From: Candidozyma auris | Taxonomy: Eukaryota > Ascomycota > Pichiomycetes > Serinales > Metschnikowiaceae | DNA: 64,000 bases | Direction: 5' to 3' | Assembly (NCBI RefSeq): GCF_003013715.1 | Contig: NC_072817.1 | Span: 186,001-250,000, forward strand | Shown: in pieces, positions 36,276-46,531 of the stretch | Numbering within the stretch: the first letter of the stretch is position 1 | How the letters are laid out: each line of letters begins with the position of its first letter | Made by a program: the position numbers and the translations under genes | Notes under the pieces: generated by a model | Databases searched by the model: none | Seen by the model: the letters and a program-made list of their open reading frames with translations, nothing else | Told to the model about the DNA's origin: nothing

Positions 36276-39200
36276 CTAATTCTGGGTGCGTATTCTCTTC
36301 ACTGCTCTGATTTGATCATCCGAGGCCCATTCACGAAGGCGCTTGGTTTGGGAGAGGATTCCAAATCTGACGCCGAGCTGGTCGATATTGAGAGCTAACT
36401 GTTCGCCAGAGAAAGACTTTGGTAACGCTAGTTTGTTGGCCTCCAAAGAAGATAGCCCTGCGAATTTTGTGATTAACATGTCTCCTCCTTCACGACAGAC
36501 ACTCTGAATTCGGTAAATGAAGCGGTATATTCTATGGCGCAAATGACCAGTAACGTATTTGGCGTTCGAGAGATTAAGCGCCCACTCGACGGCACCTTTA
36601 AGCCGAAGAGCACTGAGATCTTCCTCATTCTTCGTACCTTCGATGAAGGCTTCAATCAACCAGGCAATCTGCTTGTAGTAATTGTCTTCTTCAAGATCAT
36701 CGTTTGAGGTCCCGTTCGAGATGACATGGAAGAGAGGGATTTCGAAAGCTTTATAAACGGGCGTAGTCAAAATGAATCGTATCACACGTTCGTAAAGGAA
36801 ATGACTAGGGTTGATGATGATCTCGGCAAATGATCCGACAATGTACCACACAAGCGGCGTTTGATGATCTGCTACTCGTAAAGTGTGCAAGATACTTGAC
36901 AAGTATATCAACAAGATGTTCTTGTCTCTATAGCCATTATCCTGCTTCTGAATGAATTTGCACATACCATTCAAGACGATTCTGGACACATCTCTGAGCT
37001 TAGGATTGGACAAATTCAACACAAAGATGTGAAATATTTTTGTTTCAATGAGCCTCTTCAAACTGAAGGAGACTGAGCCCTCCTGCTCTATCATCAATTC
37101 CTCATTGTTTAAGATGACTAACATGAGGAACTCTGCATCATATTCGGTGTGCTTATAGGGACCTTGGAAACAATTATTATAAAGGTTCACATAGTCCGAA
37201 AACTTCCTCAGATCGGGGATGTCGACTGGCCTAATTGGCGCTGCGATAGTGTTTTTCACAAAAGCCTTCTTCAATGCTACAACCATTGATGTCTTGTCCC
37301 TGATAATCAACCTCTCTTCGCCAACTAGTTCAACTTCGCTTTGAGTAAGATTCTCGGAAAAGTCCCAACTTGTTACCTTGCCGACCCAGCTCTTTGATGT
37401 TTTCTTTTCAATCAGTTTCAATACATCTTTCAAGAGCAAGTCTTCAGCTCTTGTGGAACCGAGGTACATTTCCAAAATTTGATCGGTGATTGCTTCTAAT
37501 GAAGCTTTCTTAATGTTGTACTGAAATAGCCTGTGGAGCAACAAGGCGCTCTGGAATCGCAAAGCAGCATCAGTGTTCTGTGGAAGCTTCTTCAATGGGT
37601 TCAGATGATTATTGATATAGATTTGTAGCAACTTATCACCAAGTACCCCACTTGACTCTGAACAGAATAGCAATTTGTTTGCATATCTGGTACATTCTTC
37701 CAACTGAACCCACTTTTCATGAAGAAGAATTACTTCGAGCTGAGCATTGAGAATAGCGGCCGGACACATGCGCCACGGGTGCTCAAGAACCTCCAAGAGA
37801 CCCTCAACAGACCTAAGAAATCTCGCAAAAGTCGATGACAAGGTTAGCGTTTCAGCGAGTTTCTTCGTGATGTAGAGCATACATTTGTGGAACCAGACGG
37901 TAAATCTGTCGAGTTGCTTTCGAACAGCGGCAATGCTGGATTTTGCTATAGCTGCAACAGCATCGATGAAGTCATTAGAGAATCCTAATTTGGTCTCCCC
38001 CTCGAATTCCAGGAGCAAAAGCCTTAGGATTTCATCCTGATCGAATATTTCAGGACATAATGTGAAAATTTTAATGGACCAATCTCTGTTTCGCATGCTC
38101 ATTGCAAGCTTCGATACTCGAGCTTGGAATTTTAGGATAGTCTCTTTAGATGCGGAAGCTATTCTGTACAAGAGATCGTCTTCAACATCGCTGTCATGAA
38201 TGAACTGTGCCACAAGCAGACCACTGGCTTTTTCAAGAAGGTAATGTAATTCCCTTTTTCGTATGATCGCCTCCAATTGCTCAGTTGAAGGCTCAAATCG
38301 TGAGAGAACAGACTTGATGTCGGGATGTGCAATGTTGCTCAATGCTAGTAAATCAAGCGACACTTGAAGCTCTTTGTCGGCAATTATTCTGAGTGCCTCA
38401 ACAACAAGATATTCATTATCGAGAGTTTGGGAAATCTTCACGAGCTGATCATCATCAAATATCCACAAAAATTTACACAAAAGTTTCTGATTTGCAGGTG
38501 ATGTCTTCTTCGTTGCTAGCCCATACAAGAAAATGTTGAGCTTAGATTTTGTGAAATCGGTCTCAAGCTGCTTGAAGAGCTCTGCCATTAAAGAGATTGC
38601 CAAAGTAAGCGTATCACTTTTTATTTCTGAAAGGAATGCTTCGTAGAAGAACCAATGTCTTGGGTCAGTGATAAAAGAGAAAAGCTCTTTATCAGATAAC
38701 CCTGAGCTCATGAGATAGTTTCCAAGCTTCGAGACATGATCGAAGACTTTTTGGTCACCAACACTATTGGATATGTCTTTGTTGAAACAGTATAGTTCCT
38801 GTGCAAAATCAAACTTTTTGGTCAAATTATTCTTTGGTTTGACATACCTAAGCTTGAGTTTGACCGGGATCTCACTGCTCTTGATTATATTCTCCATAGC
38901 ACCTTCCGGCTCACCTAAAATAACGGAATCAGTCAAGAATTGAGATAACCAGTTTAAAAGGACACTGTCCTTTTCGTAGTCAGGTATAAATTTGAACTGG
39001 TCTAAAAGGACGACGAAGAAGACACTCAAGTCTGAATATTCCAAATGCGACTTATCGAGGTATTTGTAAGGAGTTTTGATGGCTCTAGAGATGGTTTCAT
39101 CTAAACAGTTCCAAAGTTTGTCGGCTGAAGACGATGTAACGACCAGCGAAGTAGCTTCAATCAACGCATACAATGGCGAATCGATGAGGTTGGAATCATT

Positions 39201-40961
39201 GAAAATGATCGTTGAAGATGTTAGCTTGATTAGGATTGCAAGTGCCTTCGGTCTAAGGAACTCAATCTTGGAAAGTTTAAGCAAGGAAGTGAAAAATGAT
39301 CTTCCATTTTGCAGCTTACTCCACCATTTCAAGTCATTGTTTGACTGAATTGAGAGATAATTATCAAGTAAGACCAAATCTTTCTTGGTGCACTTGTCTA
39401 AATCTAGCTTGGCCAAGCTCTCTTTCACGGCGGCCACTATAGCTGCTGATGATGAGGCAGGAGCCAACCGCTCATAAGTTCTAACAATGGTAGTTGCTGT
39501 AAATTTGATGAGGTCATTTTCATGCGCAAGAAGTGGTAAGTATGACGCCTGGGAAGGCAAGTTACTCAATACTGCGTCTATGAGGGATTGTCCAGCCTTG
39601 TTCTTCTTGAGCTTATTAAGCATAAGCAAAATTAGCTGCAATGCAAGCTGCTTGACCAAGTCATTTGTGTAAGAAAGACACTCGGCAAGAGACGTGGAAG
39701 ACAAAGGAGGTAACGAGATATAATCAACTTTCGCAGGAAGTACCTCCGATTTAAGTATCTCACTGTACAACAAAGTGTGGCCAATCCAGTATGAGGACAA
39801 GGAAGGATCGTGGTAGCCTCCAGAGCTAGCAACGATCCAGTTCATGTATGGCGGCACCAACTCTGTGTTATGGTTGAGGATGGTCATCACATACTGTAGT
39901 TGGTTATAAGACTCCCAAGGACGCAATGCAGTAAGGAGAGTATAAATGAGTTTGTTATTGATTTTGAACTCTTTATTATGAACGGTGATCGGAGAGCCGA
40001 ACTCATTGATGGGGAAGGTAATACCCTTGTCCTGGTCTGTCACCAAGGTGTTCATAAGGGCAGTAAAAGATGATTTGAATCTTTCGAATTCGTCGTCATC
40101 ATCTTCACCTTCACGAGTATTCTCAGGTTTCACATATGCAAAGAGAGAGCTGAACTTGAATAAAAAGTTCTCATTCAAGATCTGACACTTGGTAACACGT
40201 CGAAGGAGAGGTTCAGACAAGACCGATTTGTCAATGAAGTTTATGACCGCGATAAGCTTTTCGTACTTGTCCATCTCAATGTACTTCCAAAAGTTGTTCA
40301 TGATTTTGAAGTTTGTCAATAGAGCTTTGCGAAGCATTGGGGATGTTGTCTCGGCCACAGCCAATAAAAAGTCCATAAAATGAAACCGCATCGACCTATC
40401 AATAATGATTTTTCTCTCAAAATCGTCTTTTGTTGGTATAAGAAGCTTCATAAGCGAGGAATGGTTGAAGTCAAACGAGTCTGTAAGATCTGCAAAGAGA
40501 GCGTGGTTTTTGAAGTGAACGAGGGAAATAAGTATCCTAAGACTAGGATTGATTGCTGACGGTTTTCTGAGCGAGAATATTTTGTAGAATGACTTAAGAT
40601 TATTTCTTATTATCTCAGCGTAGAATTCGGTGATTTTGTCCTTCTCCTCGAGTAACTCAAGCTTAGCTTTTGCCTGGGATGAAGTGACACTGTCAGCTGG
40701 GACCTCATGCAAAATGAAATTGACCACTTCAAGCACCTTGGCGAGTCTTAAAGTTGTCTGAGCTATCTTTGGAATATCTGTTACAGAGACGAAATGAGCA
40801 AAATTCAGAAGGACTTTCAAAAGAAGGCCCTTGCGGATAAATGTAAGGAGGGGCGAGAGATCGTCGAAGACACCCAATTCGGCGACATTTTGCAACTCCG
40901 AAAGCAGCGCCAGATCTATATTGACCGCCGAGTAGATCGACAGTTTGGATCTGCTGCTCAT
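36276..40961 (-). CDS. URB1: Nucleolar pre-60S ribosome assembly factor Urb1 (Npa1)
   Basis: This 1561-residue, Leu-rich, alpha-helical repeat protein resembles Urb1/Npa1 (1764 residues in S. cerevisiae). Npa1 joins the earliest pre-60S particles in the nucleolus together with Dbp6, Rsa3 and others, and is essential for large-subunit rRNA processing. Conserved N-terminal blocks include NPSLRILISLVHFKNHAL and AMRFHFMDFLLAV-like MRFHFMDFLLAV; the C-terminus ends in a basic stretch (KRLREWASDDQIRAVKRIR). I prefer ATG 40961 (MSSRSKLSIYS); ATG 41030 would add 23 residues. URB1 is three genes from HCS1 in S. cerevisiae. Two E-boxes lie upstream. Confidence 0.85.
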   Translation of the reverse strand: MSSRSKLSIYSAVNIDLALLSELQNVAELGVFDDLSPLLTFIRKGLLLKVLLNFAHFVSVTDIPKIAQTTLRLAKVLEVVNFILHEVPADSVTSSQAKAKLELLEEKDKITEFYAEIIRNNLKSFYKIFSLRKPSAINPSLRILISLVHFKNHALFADLTDSFDFNHSSLMKLLIPTKDDFERKIIIDRSMRFHFMDFLLAVAETTSPMLRKALLTNFKIMNNFWKYIEMDKYEKLIAVINFIDKSVLSEPLLRRVTKCQILNENFLFKFSSLFAYVKPENTREGEDDDDEFERFKSSFTALMNTLVTDQDKGITFPINEFGSPITVHNKEFKINNKLIYTLLTALRPWESYNQLQYVMTILNHNTELVPPYMNWIVASSGGYHDPSLSSYWIGHTLLYSEILKSEVLPAKVDYISLPPLSSTSLAECLSYTNDLVKQLALQLILLMLNKLKKNKAGQSLIDAVLSNLPSQASYLPLLAHENDLIKFTATTIVRTYERLAPASSSAAIVAAVKESLAKLDLDKCTKKDLVLLDNYLSIQSNNDLKWWSKLQNGRSFFTSLLKLSKIEFLRPKALAILIKLTSSTIIFNDSNLIDSPLYALIEATSLVVTSSSADKLWNCLDETISRAIKTPYKYLDKSHLEYSDLSVFFVVLLDQFKFIPDYEKDSVLLNWLSQFLTDSVILGEPEGAMENIIKSSEIPVKLKLRYVKPKNNLTKKFDFAQELYCFNKDISNSVGDQKVFDHVSKLGNYLMSSGLSDKELFSFITDPRHWFFYEAFLSEIKSDTLTLAISLMAELFKQLETDFTKSKLNIFLYGLATKKTSPANQKLLCKFLWIFDDDQLVKISQTLDNEYLVVEALRIIADKELQVSLDLLALSNIAHPDIKSVLSRFEPSTEQLEAIIRKRELHYLLEKASGLLVAQFIHDSDVEDDLLYRIASASKETILKFQARVSKLAMSMRNRDWSIKIFTLCPEIFDQDEILRLLLLEFEGETKLGFSNDFIDAVAAIAKSSIAAVRKQLDRFTVWFHKCMLYITKKLAETLTLSSTFARFLRSVEGLLEVLEHPWRMCPAAILNAQLEVILLHEKWVQLEECTRYANKLLFCSESSGVLGDKLLQIYINNHLNPLKKLPQNTDAALRFQSALLLHRLFQYNIKKASLEAITDQILEMYLGSTRAEDLLLKDVLKLIEKKTSKSWVGKVTSWDFSENLTQSEVELVGEERLIIRDKTSMVVALKKAFVKNTIAAPIRPVDIPDLRKFSDYVNLYNNCFQGPYKHTEYDAEFLMLVILNNEELMIEQEGSVSFSLKRLIETKIFHIFVLNLSNPKLRDVSRIVLNGMCKFIQKQDNGYRDKNILLIYLSSILHTLRVADHQTPLVWYIVGSFAEIIINPSHFLYERVIRFILTTPVYKAFEIPLFHVISNGTSNDDLEEDNYYKQIAWLIEAFIEGTKNEEDLSALRLKGAVEWALNLSNAKYVTGHLRHRIYRFIYRIQSVCREGGDMLITKFAGLSSLEANKLALPKSFSGEQLALNIDQLGVRFGILSQTKRLREWASDDQIRAVKRIRTQN

Positions 40962-41046
40962 AGTAGGTGGATAGGGTACAGTTCTATGGAGAACTTGAAA
41001 CTTGAAGAAATCGTACTCCGCGATGGGCATCTGGATGGAAGCGTAT

Positions 41047-41065
41047 CATGTGATCGCTCACGTGA
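41047..41065. promoter_or_regulatory. Paired E-boxes upstream of URB1
   Basis: CATGTGA and CACGTGA lie 12 bp apart (start to start), about 90 bp upstream of the preferred URB1 start. In Candida, Cbf1 and related bHLH factors act at ribosome-biogenesis and sulfur genes. A similar pair precedes MCY1. Confidence 0.45.
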
Positions 41066-41407
41066 TAAACTTGAAGATTTGATTAACACGTTCTGTAGGT
41101 CCCGTGAGCAGGCTTTTCCCTGATCTGGGGCAACCCCGCAATCAACGAAGAAAATAGGAGAATACGAGGGAGAAGCCATGACGTAATTAAAGATTTAAAA
41201 ACAAAACACAAGCTGAAAAGCTTCATCATAGGAGGGGAATCAGTTAACAACAAAAAAAAGCAAAAATCGTGTAGATCGAATACCCTAATTGGGAAACAGC
41301 CAAACCCACCGGAAGCGAAAAAGCGGTCAGTGAGCCGACGGATCCGAATGTCACCGATTTTGACCCTTCAGCGCCACCATAATTCCCCTACGTAGCAAGC
41401 GACAAAA

Positions 41408-41578
41408 ATGGGACCACCATAGTCAAAAGGTGTGGCGAAGGACGCCGCAGGGCGGTTAAAACAGCAAGTGAAAAGCGCTGCAGAAGTTGGCCCACTCAGG
41501 TTCAACATGAGTGCCAAACAGGCGCAGAGAGAAAACGTTAGAGAGAAGAAAGAAGCCAACAACAAGGCCAGATTCTAG
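41408..41578 (+). other. Short protein-like frame with in-frame TAG at codon 5
   Basis: ATG at 41408 starts MGPP followed by TAG (41420-41422). The same frame then stays open for 51 codons to TAG 41576-41578. The distal part, from an internal ATG at 41507 (MSAKQAQRENVREKKEANN then KARF), uses codons typical of genes here (AGA, AAC, AAG, GCC); the part before it contains rarer CGG, AGG and GGG codons. It could be a 23-residue peptide, a terminal exon of a spliced gene, a broken gene, or chance. No family recognised. Confidence 0.25.
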
Positions 41579-42750
41579 CAAAAAAGAAGAAGTATAAATG
41601 ATAATAATGATCAGAAAAAAAAAAAAAATGTATATAAAAGAGTGCTGATTTTTCAAACCAGGCGTATGGAAATCATCGTCGGTGGTTTATGTGTGGGGAG
41701 TAATCGGAGGCTGTAGGGTGATAGCCAGCGAGGAAAGTGTAGACGAAAGAGAATTAGTGAGAGAGATAGTGAGGTGGATAGTGAGGCGGTAGAAATATGT
41801 ATGCGAAGTGTTTCACCGCTCTTCGGTCACACCCAGCACACTCGCAACAATGATGTTTAATATTATATTATTATTACTATTCTTTCTATTATTATTATTG
41901 TTTTCTTTCTTCGTTGACCACGATCGTCGCTTCTTCAAAGGGTTCTGTCACGGCTGCTGATTGTTTCCAGGGGCTATGTGTTCCCCGTGCTAAGCCCTTA
42001 TAGCACAGCGCTGTAGGCCAGGAATGTGCTGCTATCTGATGGCTGCGAAAAAAGGAGTAAGAGAAGCCATGGCCAACAAACAAAGGGGTCATTCCTGGAG
42101 CCACCGTCCCGAACCTTGTTGCAAAGCTTATCACTGCCAACACGATGATCTCTGATTCTTATCTCAAACTTTTCACTTCATCCTCGAGCTTTTCTGATCC
42201 ACGCTTTTCTTTTGCTCAACTCTAAAGTGAATCTGAGCGCGAGATCACTAGGCACGAGTTTTCTAGTAAATCCACCACGAGAGCCACTACCTGCGGCAGA
42301 GACCCAGCAACAAAAGTTTTCAACGAGCGAATTCATCAATCTCTCTGAAATCGCTCGCTTCTCAATTCTCCATGTGTCCCGCTTCTGCTATTTTTACCAT
42401 TCTCTTCCTGCTCGCTGCTGGCGTCTTGTCTCAAGGTCTGAGGGGGCCGCACCGTGACGTCAGTCCGAGACAACTGAAAGAAGTATACGAAACCAGATAC
42501 ACCAAAGACAAAATGCAAATTTTTTTTAGGTTTACGTGGTCATAACGAGACGTTTTTCAGGAGCTGTGTTTCAGAATCAGAAATTTTCGTAAAATTGTGT
42601 GTGTTGCTAGAATCCCACACTCTCGCGGTTTGGAAACTCTGCTTCTTCTGGGGTGCGCGGTCAGTTTGAGGGGGGAGAAGTGTTATTTTTTTGGCCCCGA
42701 TTTTTTTTCTGCGCTGGGATCGCTGCCGCCTGCCGCTGCCGGCCGCCGAT

Positions 42751-42758
42751 TATAAATA
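42751..42758 (+). promoter_or_regulatory. Putative TATA box of RCK2
   Basis: TATAAATA lies about 165 bp upstream of the proposed RCK2 exon 1 ATG (42917), followed by T/C-rich sequence typical of yeast initiation regions. Confidence 0.4.
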
Positions 42759-42916
42759 CACAACAAGGCCCACTTAGTGATGATGATTTGGATTTTTTTC
42801 ACTTTTTCCATTTCTTTTCTTCTTTTTCTTTTCATTTTTTGGTTTATTTTTTTTGTACTTTTGTACTTTATCCCTTCGTCGTCTGTTCTATATATCGGCG
42901 CCTGCCACAGACCCCC

Positions 42917-45370
42917 ATGACGCTACTTCTGGTACGTACTACTCCGAGCAAGGTGACTCTATTCACTTGATGAATGTTTGTGAGAACGATTGAATCCCCG
43001 ATTAGACCGATGAATTTACACGCCTTTAAAAATTGCTTCCGAAATCGCCATCACACGCAAATTTTCTTTCAATGATTTGTCAAAACACTTTTGTTTACCT
43101 AGCGTTTTCCACCCTTGTCCAGTTACTTTTTGTCCATTTACGAGCCCCGGTCCTTGTTTCGCACTCCGCTTTTTTTTTACCATTTTTTTTTGTTGCTTTT
43201 GTGTACCCTCTTCTTTTTTCTTCTACAGCTTCCTCACTCAGTAAAGGCTTATATACAATAAAGAGCCTTTTTTCTGAACCAAATAAAAGGATCACATAAG
43301 CAACACCTACACCAAAAACCAAACCAACCACATCTTCCAAAGCGGTTTCTTGACACATACTCATCCTCCATTCCTTAACTTATACGCTCCTTACTTAAAG
43401 TTCATCATATTTTGGGCGCTCCCTTGCATCCATTACGTCATTCCAAACTAACACCATAGAGCATCAAAAAACGCTTCGACAAGTCCCACAAACCGTCCGA
43501 AGCCATCAGCAACAAGCCCCTCAGAACTCCTGCCACGGCAAACTTGAATATTCCAAAAGAACCTTTACTGCCGGTACTCCAGTCACACAACACCTTTTCC
43601 GAGCCCGTTCCGATCATGCCCGACACATCCTCAAATACTGATGACTCCATGTTCAACTTGTCCAACTACCCGGACTTGCCGAAAAAATACCAGTTGCGCC
43701 AGCTTTTAGGCGAAGGAGCCTTCTCTTCAGTCTACAAGGGCTACAAGGTCGATCTGAATGAGCAGGTTGCCATCAAGGTGATCAATAAGACAAACCTCAG
43801 CCAGAAGCAGTTGAACAATATTCAAAACGAGATAAATATAATGAATAAGCTCACCAATGCTGGAGGGCACGTCAATATACTAAGGTTGATTGAATCCTTT
43901 GAGCTGGAAGAAAACTGTTTCCTCGTGTTGGAGTATTCCGATGGTGGTGAGATCTTCAATAAGATCATCGAGTACACGTACTTCTCCGAAAATTTAGCCA
44001 AGCATGTGTTTTCCCAGCTTCTCAATGCTATCAGATTCTTGCATCAGAACAACGTGGTTCACAGAGATATCAAGCCCGAAAACCTTCTTTTCAATCGCAT
44101 TCCTTTTGTTGCCCGCTCCGAGTTGGAGGCCAAGAAGGCTCTTCGTGCTTCGGACGACGATTCCAAGAAAGACGAAGGTGTTTTCAAGCCCGGTGTAGGC
44201 GGGGGCGGTATCGGCACTATCAAGTTAGCGGACTTCGGTTTGGCCAAGCAATTGAGATACGAGGCTGCCGCCACGGGTAAGAAGCAGAGTAACTTGAAGA
44301 CTCCTTGCGGCACCGCTGGCTACACGGCACCTGAGGTGATACACTGTGGCGTAGAGAGGAAAAGAAGATTCAAGAGCTCAACTTCAAAGAGCAACTTTTA
44401 TTCAAAAGCCGTGGACATCTGGTCTCTTGGCTGCTTCCTCTACACTGTGCTTTGCGGCTTCCCTCCCTTTTACGATGATAATCACGATGTGCTCACTCAT
44501 AAAATCATCACTGCTGACTATGTGTTTTTAGAACCTTGGTGGGATGAAGTCAGCGACAGCGCAAAGGACTTGATCTCAAAAATGCTTGTGGTTGATCCAG
44601 AAGCTCGTATCACACTTGATGAGATATACGAACATCCATGGCTCGCTGACGTTGTCTCTCTCGAGGCCTCTAGCTATTTCCCTGAATCTAGTGCTGCAGA
44701 GAGCAACGATGAAACACTCAAAGTTGACAATAAGAACTCAGACACTGCTTCAAACGGTGGGCACAAATCCCCTGGTGGTATTCAAACCCCTGGCGCTGCC
44801 ATCAAGTCTGTTTTTAATAACCCAGCTATGTCGCACGTCAATCTCAAAGTGTTGGCACAGCATCAGCGTCAGCTCGATCCTAAAGAAAGCGTTGACCCTA
44901 GAGACGTGAGATTCGATGCGGAGTCAGGCAAGGAATCACACAGAAAATCCAGCTTGCCAAAGACTCCCAATCCAATGGGCAACGTGAATTTTAAATTCGT
45001 GTTCGACAAAGATGAAGACTCAGACTCGGACAACTTATCTTCAGATGCAGTTGACTTTGACTCTGTAGTAGAGGAAGATGATTTCGAGGACGAGGAAGAA
45101 GACGAAGAAGAAGACGAAGAGGAGGACGAAGTTGAAGAAGGAAATGAAGACGTCGGAGAGTTGAAGGATAAGGTATCCTCTTTGAAGCTCCTCTCTATTC
45201 TGTCTACATCATCTGCAGACTCATCGAAGCTTCTGCACAACGATGACGACGCAGCTACGCGATCGTCATCCGTCATCAGCGGCGTGAATGGTGACTACAA
45301 GTTCACGTTGAACCTTAACGATCTGAACTTGCTTAGAAGACGGTCCTCGGTGAAAAGTGGACAAGCTTAA
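42917..45370 (+). CDS. RCK2: CaMK-like Ser/Thr kinase Rck2, probably spliced
   Basis: The kinase domain has GEGAFSSVYKG, the ATP Lys in VAIKVI, HRDIKPENLL, ADFGLAKQL and the activation segment TPCGTAGYTAPE, plus the Rck-type loop FKPGVGGGGIGTIKL before DFG. Rck2 is phosphorylated by Hog1 and adjusts translation under stress. The coding frame begins immediately after a TAG at 43457-43459 preceded by AACTAAC, a good 3' splice site; 52 codons precede the first in-frame ATG (43616). Exon 1 is most likely 42917-42931 (five codons) followed by GTACGT, giving a 528-nt intron and a 641-residue protein starting MTLL and then, with CTG as Ser, SSIKKRF. Without it, the minimum product starts at 43616 (584 residues). 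The C-terminus has a long Asp/Glu run. Confidence 0.88.
42932..43459 (+). other. Probable 5' intron of RCK2
   Basis: The acceptor is convincing: AACTAAC followed by ACCATAG at 43446-43459, after which the frame is open into the kinase. The donor GTACGT at 42932 differs from the usual GTATGT and was chosen because it follows an ATG by five codons in the right phase. Other donors cannot be excluded. Confidence 0.6.
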
Positions 45371-45539
45371 ACCGCCATGGTTGTATTTGTTATGCTTTGT
45401 TACGATATTTATCTCTTAAACGGTTGATCACACCTCCCTTTTTTACCTGGGTGATAGCCGATCATGTTGGGTTCGCATTAGCATTATATATCTCATTGAA
45501 CGTGAAGATTCATATGTACAGATGGGTGTATGTATCCAA

Positions 45540-46022
45540 TTACGATCTCTCTGAAGGCTTGACGTTGGCCTCCAGCGGTTCCTCTTCCTCTTCTGGCACC
45601 AAGCACTCGTTCTGCTCCAACAAATCGGCCAACTCGCCGCTCTGGGCCATGGACATGACAATGTCACACCCGCCAACAAATTCACTGTTGACATATAGCT
45701 GAGGAATCGTAGGCCACTGGCTGTATTCCTTGATGCCTTCTCTCAACTCCGGGTCCTCCAACACATTGTAAGCAGCAAACTTGTTAGGATCCACGCCCTG
45801 CTGGCCCAAAATCTGGATCGTTGCTCTAGAGAAGCCACACTGGGGGAACTCAGGAGTTCCCTTCATGAACAAAACCACTGGTGAGCTCAGCACCGCCTTG
45901 TCTATGGCGTCTTTAATTTCTGTGGAGATGAACCTGGCAAAACGAGGGCTAGCAAGGGCAACTCTAGCAGGGAAAGGCTTGACAGCATGAAGCCTGGCTG
46001 CCTGAAAAACAGTTCTAAACAT
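45540..46022 (-). CDS. GRX5: Mitochondrial monothiol glutaredoxin Grx5
   Basis: This 160-residue protein has a basic mitochondrial presequence (about residues 1-32) and a monothiol glutaredoxin domain with the active site CGFS (Cys62) in [14 protein letters not shown]. The glutathione/cluster-binding elements [18 protein letters not shown] follow. Grx5 carries a [2Fe-2S] cluster from the Isu1 scaffold to target proteins in the matrix. The acidic C-terminus (VPEEEEEP) is like the yeast protein (150 residues). It is convergent with RCK2 (169 bp between stops) and divergent from the PIR-like gene, with motif GGCTGCGAAA between them. Confidence 0.97.
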   Translation of the reverse strand: MFRTVFQAARLHAVKPFPARVALASPRFARFISTEIKDAIDKAVLSSPVVLFMKGTPEFPQCGFSRATIQILGQQGVDPNKFAAYNVLEDPELREGIKEYSQWPTIPQLYVNSEFVGGCDIVMSMAQSGELADLLEQNECLVPEEEEEPLEANVKPSERS

Positions 46023-46531
46023 GGATGAAATGGAAGAGAATGATTGTTAAACAGTAGATTTAATAAGCAAGATCTAATTCGTTTGAGGCATCCGTGTATG
46101 TGCAGGCCGCAAGTGGTCCAAAGCCCATGACCAGTTAATTAGAAATTTGTAAGCAACTGAATTGATCGAAGAATAAATGGGTGTGCACTTTTACTACGGG
46201 AACAACTGAGCGGAACTCTTCTAAAGTTGGGATCTTTGCATAGTGAATTGAGGGGAATTGGGCAACCTACAGCTCTCAGGCATGGCTGCGAAAGGCAATA
46301 AGAGAAGCAACCAAGAGACTTGCCTCCTACACAACCAAAGTAAGCTTTAGTAAAAGATCCCTGGTGGCTCTTAGTGAGGATTAATCTCCACTTTTCCTTC
46401 AATACACTTGTGAACTACACTTCGATTTGCAGGGCTCTCTCACCTCTTGCATTCGTAGATGGAGGTGCGAAAATGGCTGCAAAATGCAATCGTACCTCTT
46501 TCTGCTACTACCAACACCACAACCACCACCA
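46023..46531. promoter_or_regulatory. Divergent promoter of GRX5 and the PIR-like gene
   Basis: This 509-bp region has two plus-strand copies of the recurring motif, GGCTGCGAAA (46284-46293) and GGCTGCAAAA (46475-46484); the second ends 48 bp before the PIR-like start. No RNA gene is seen. Confidence 0.5.

Larger units (their letters stand above)
40962..42916. other. Long divergent intergenic region between URB1 and RCK2
   Basis: This is about 2 kb. It holds paired E-boxes (CATGTGA 41047-41053, CACGTGA 41059-41065) close to URB1, a short protein-like frame interrupted by TAG (41408-41578, listed separately), an ATT-rich microsatellite (about 41860-41903) and a GGCTGCGAAA motif (42041-42050). 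TATAAATA at 42751-42758 probably serves RCK2, with CT-rich sequence behind it. Confidence 0.5.
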
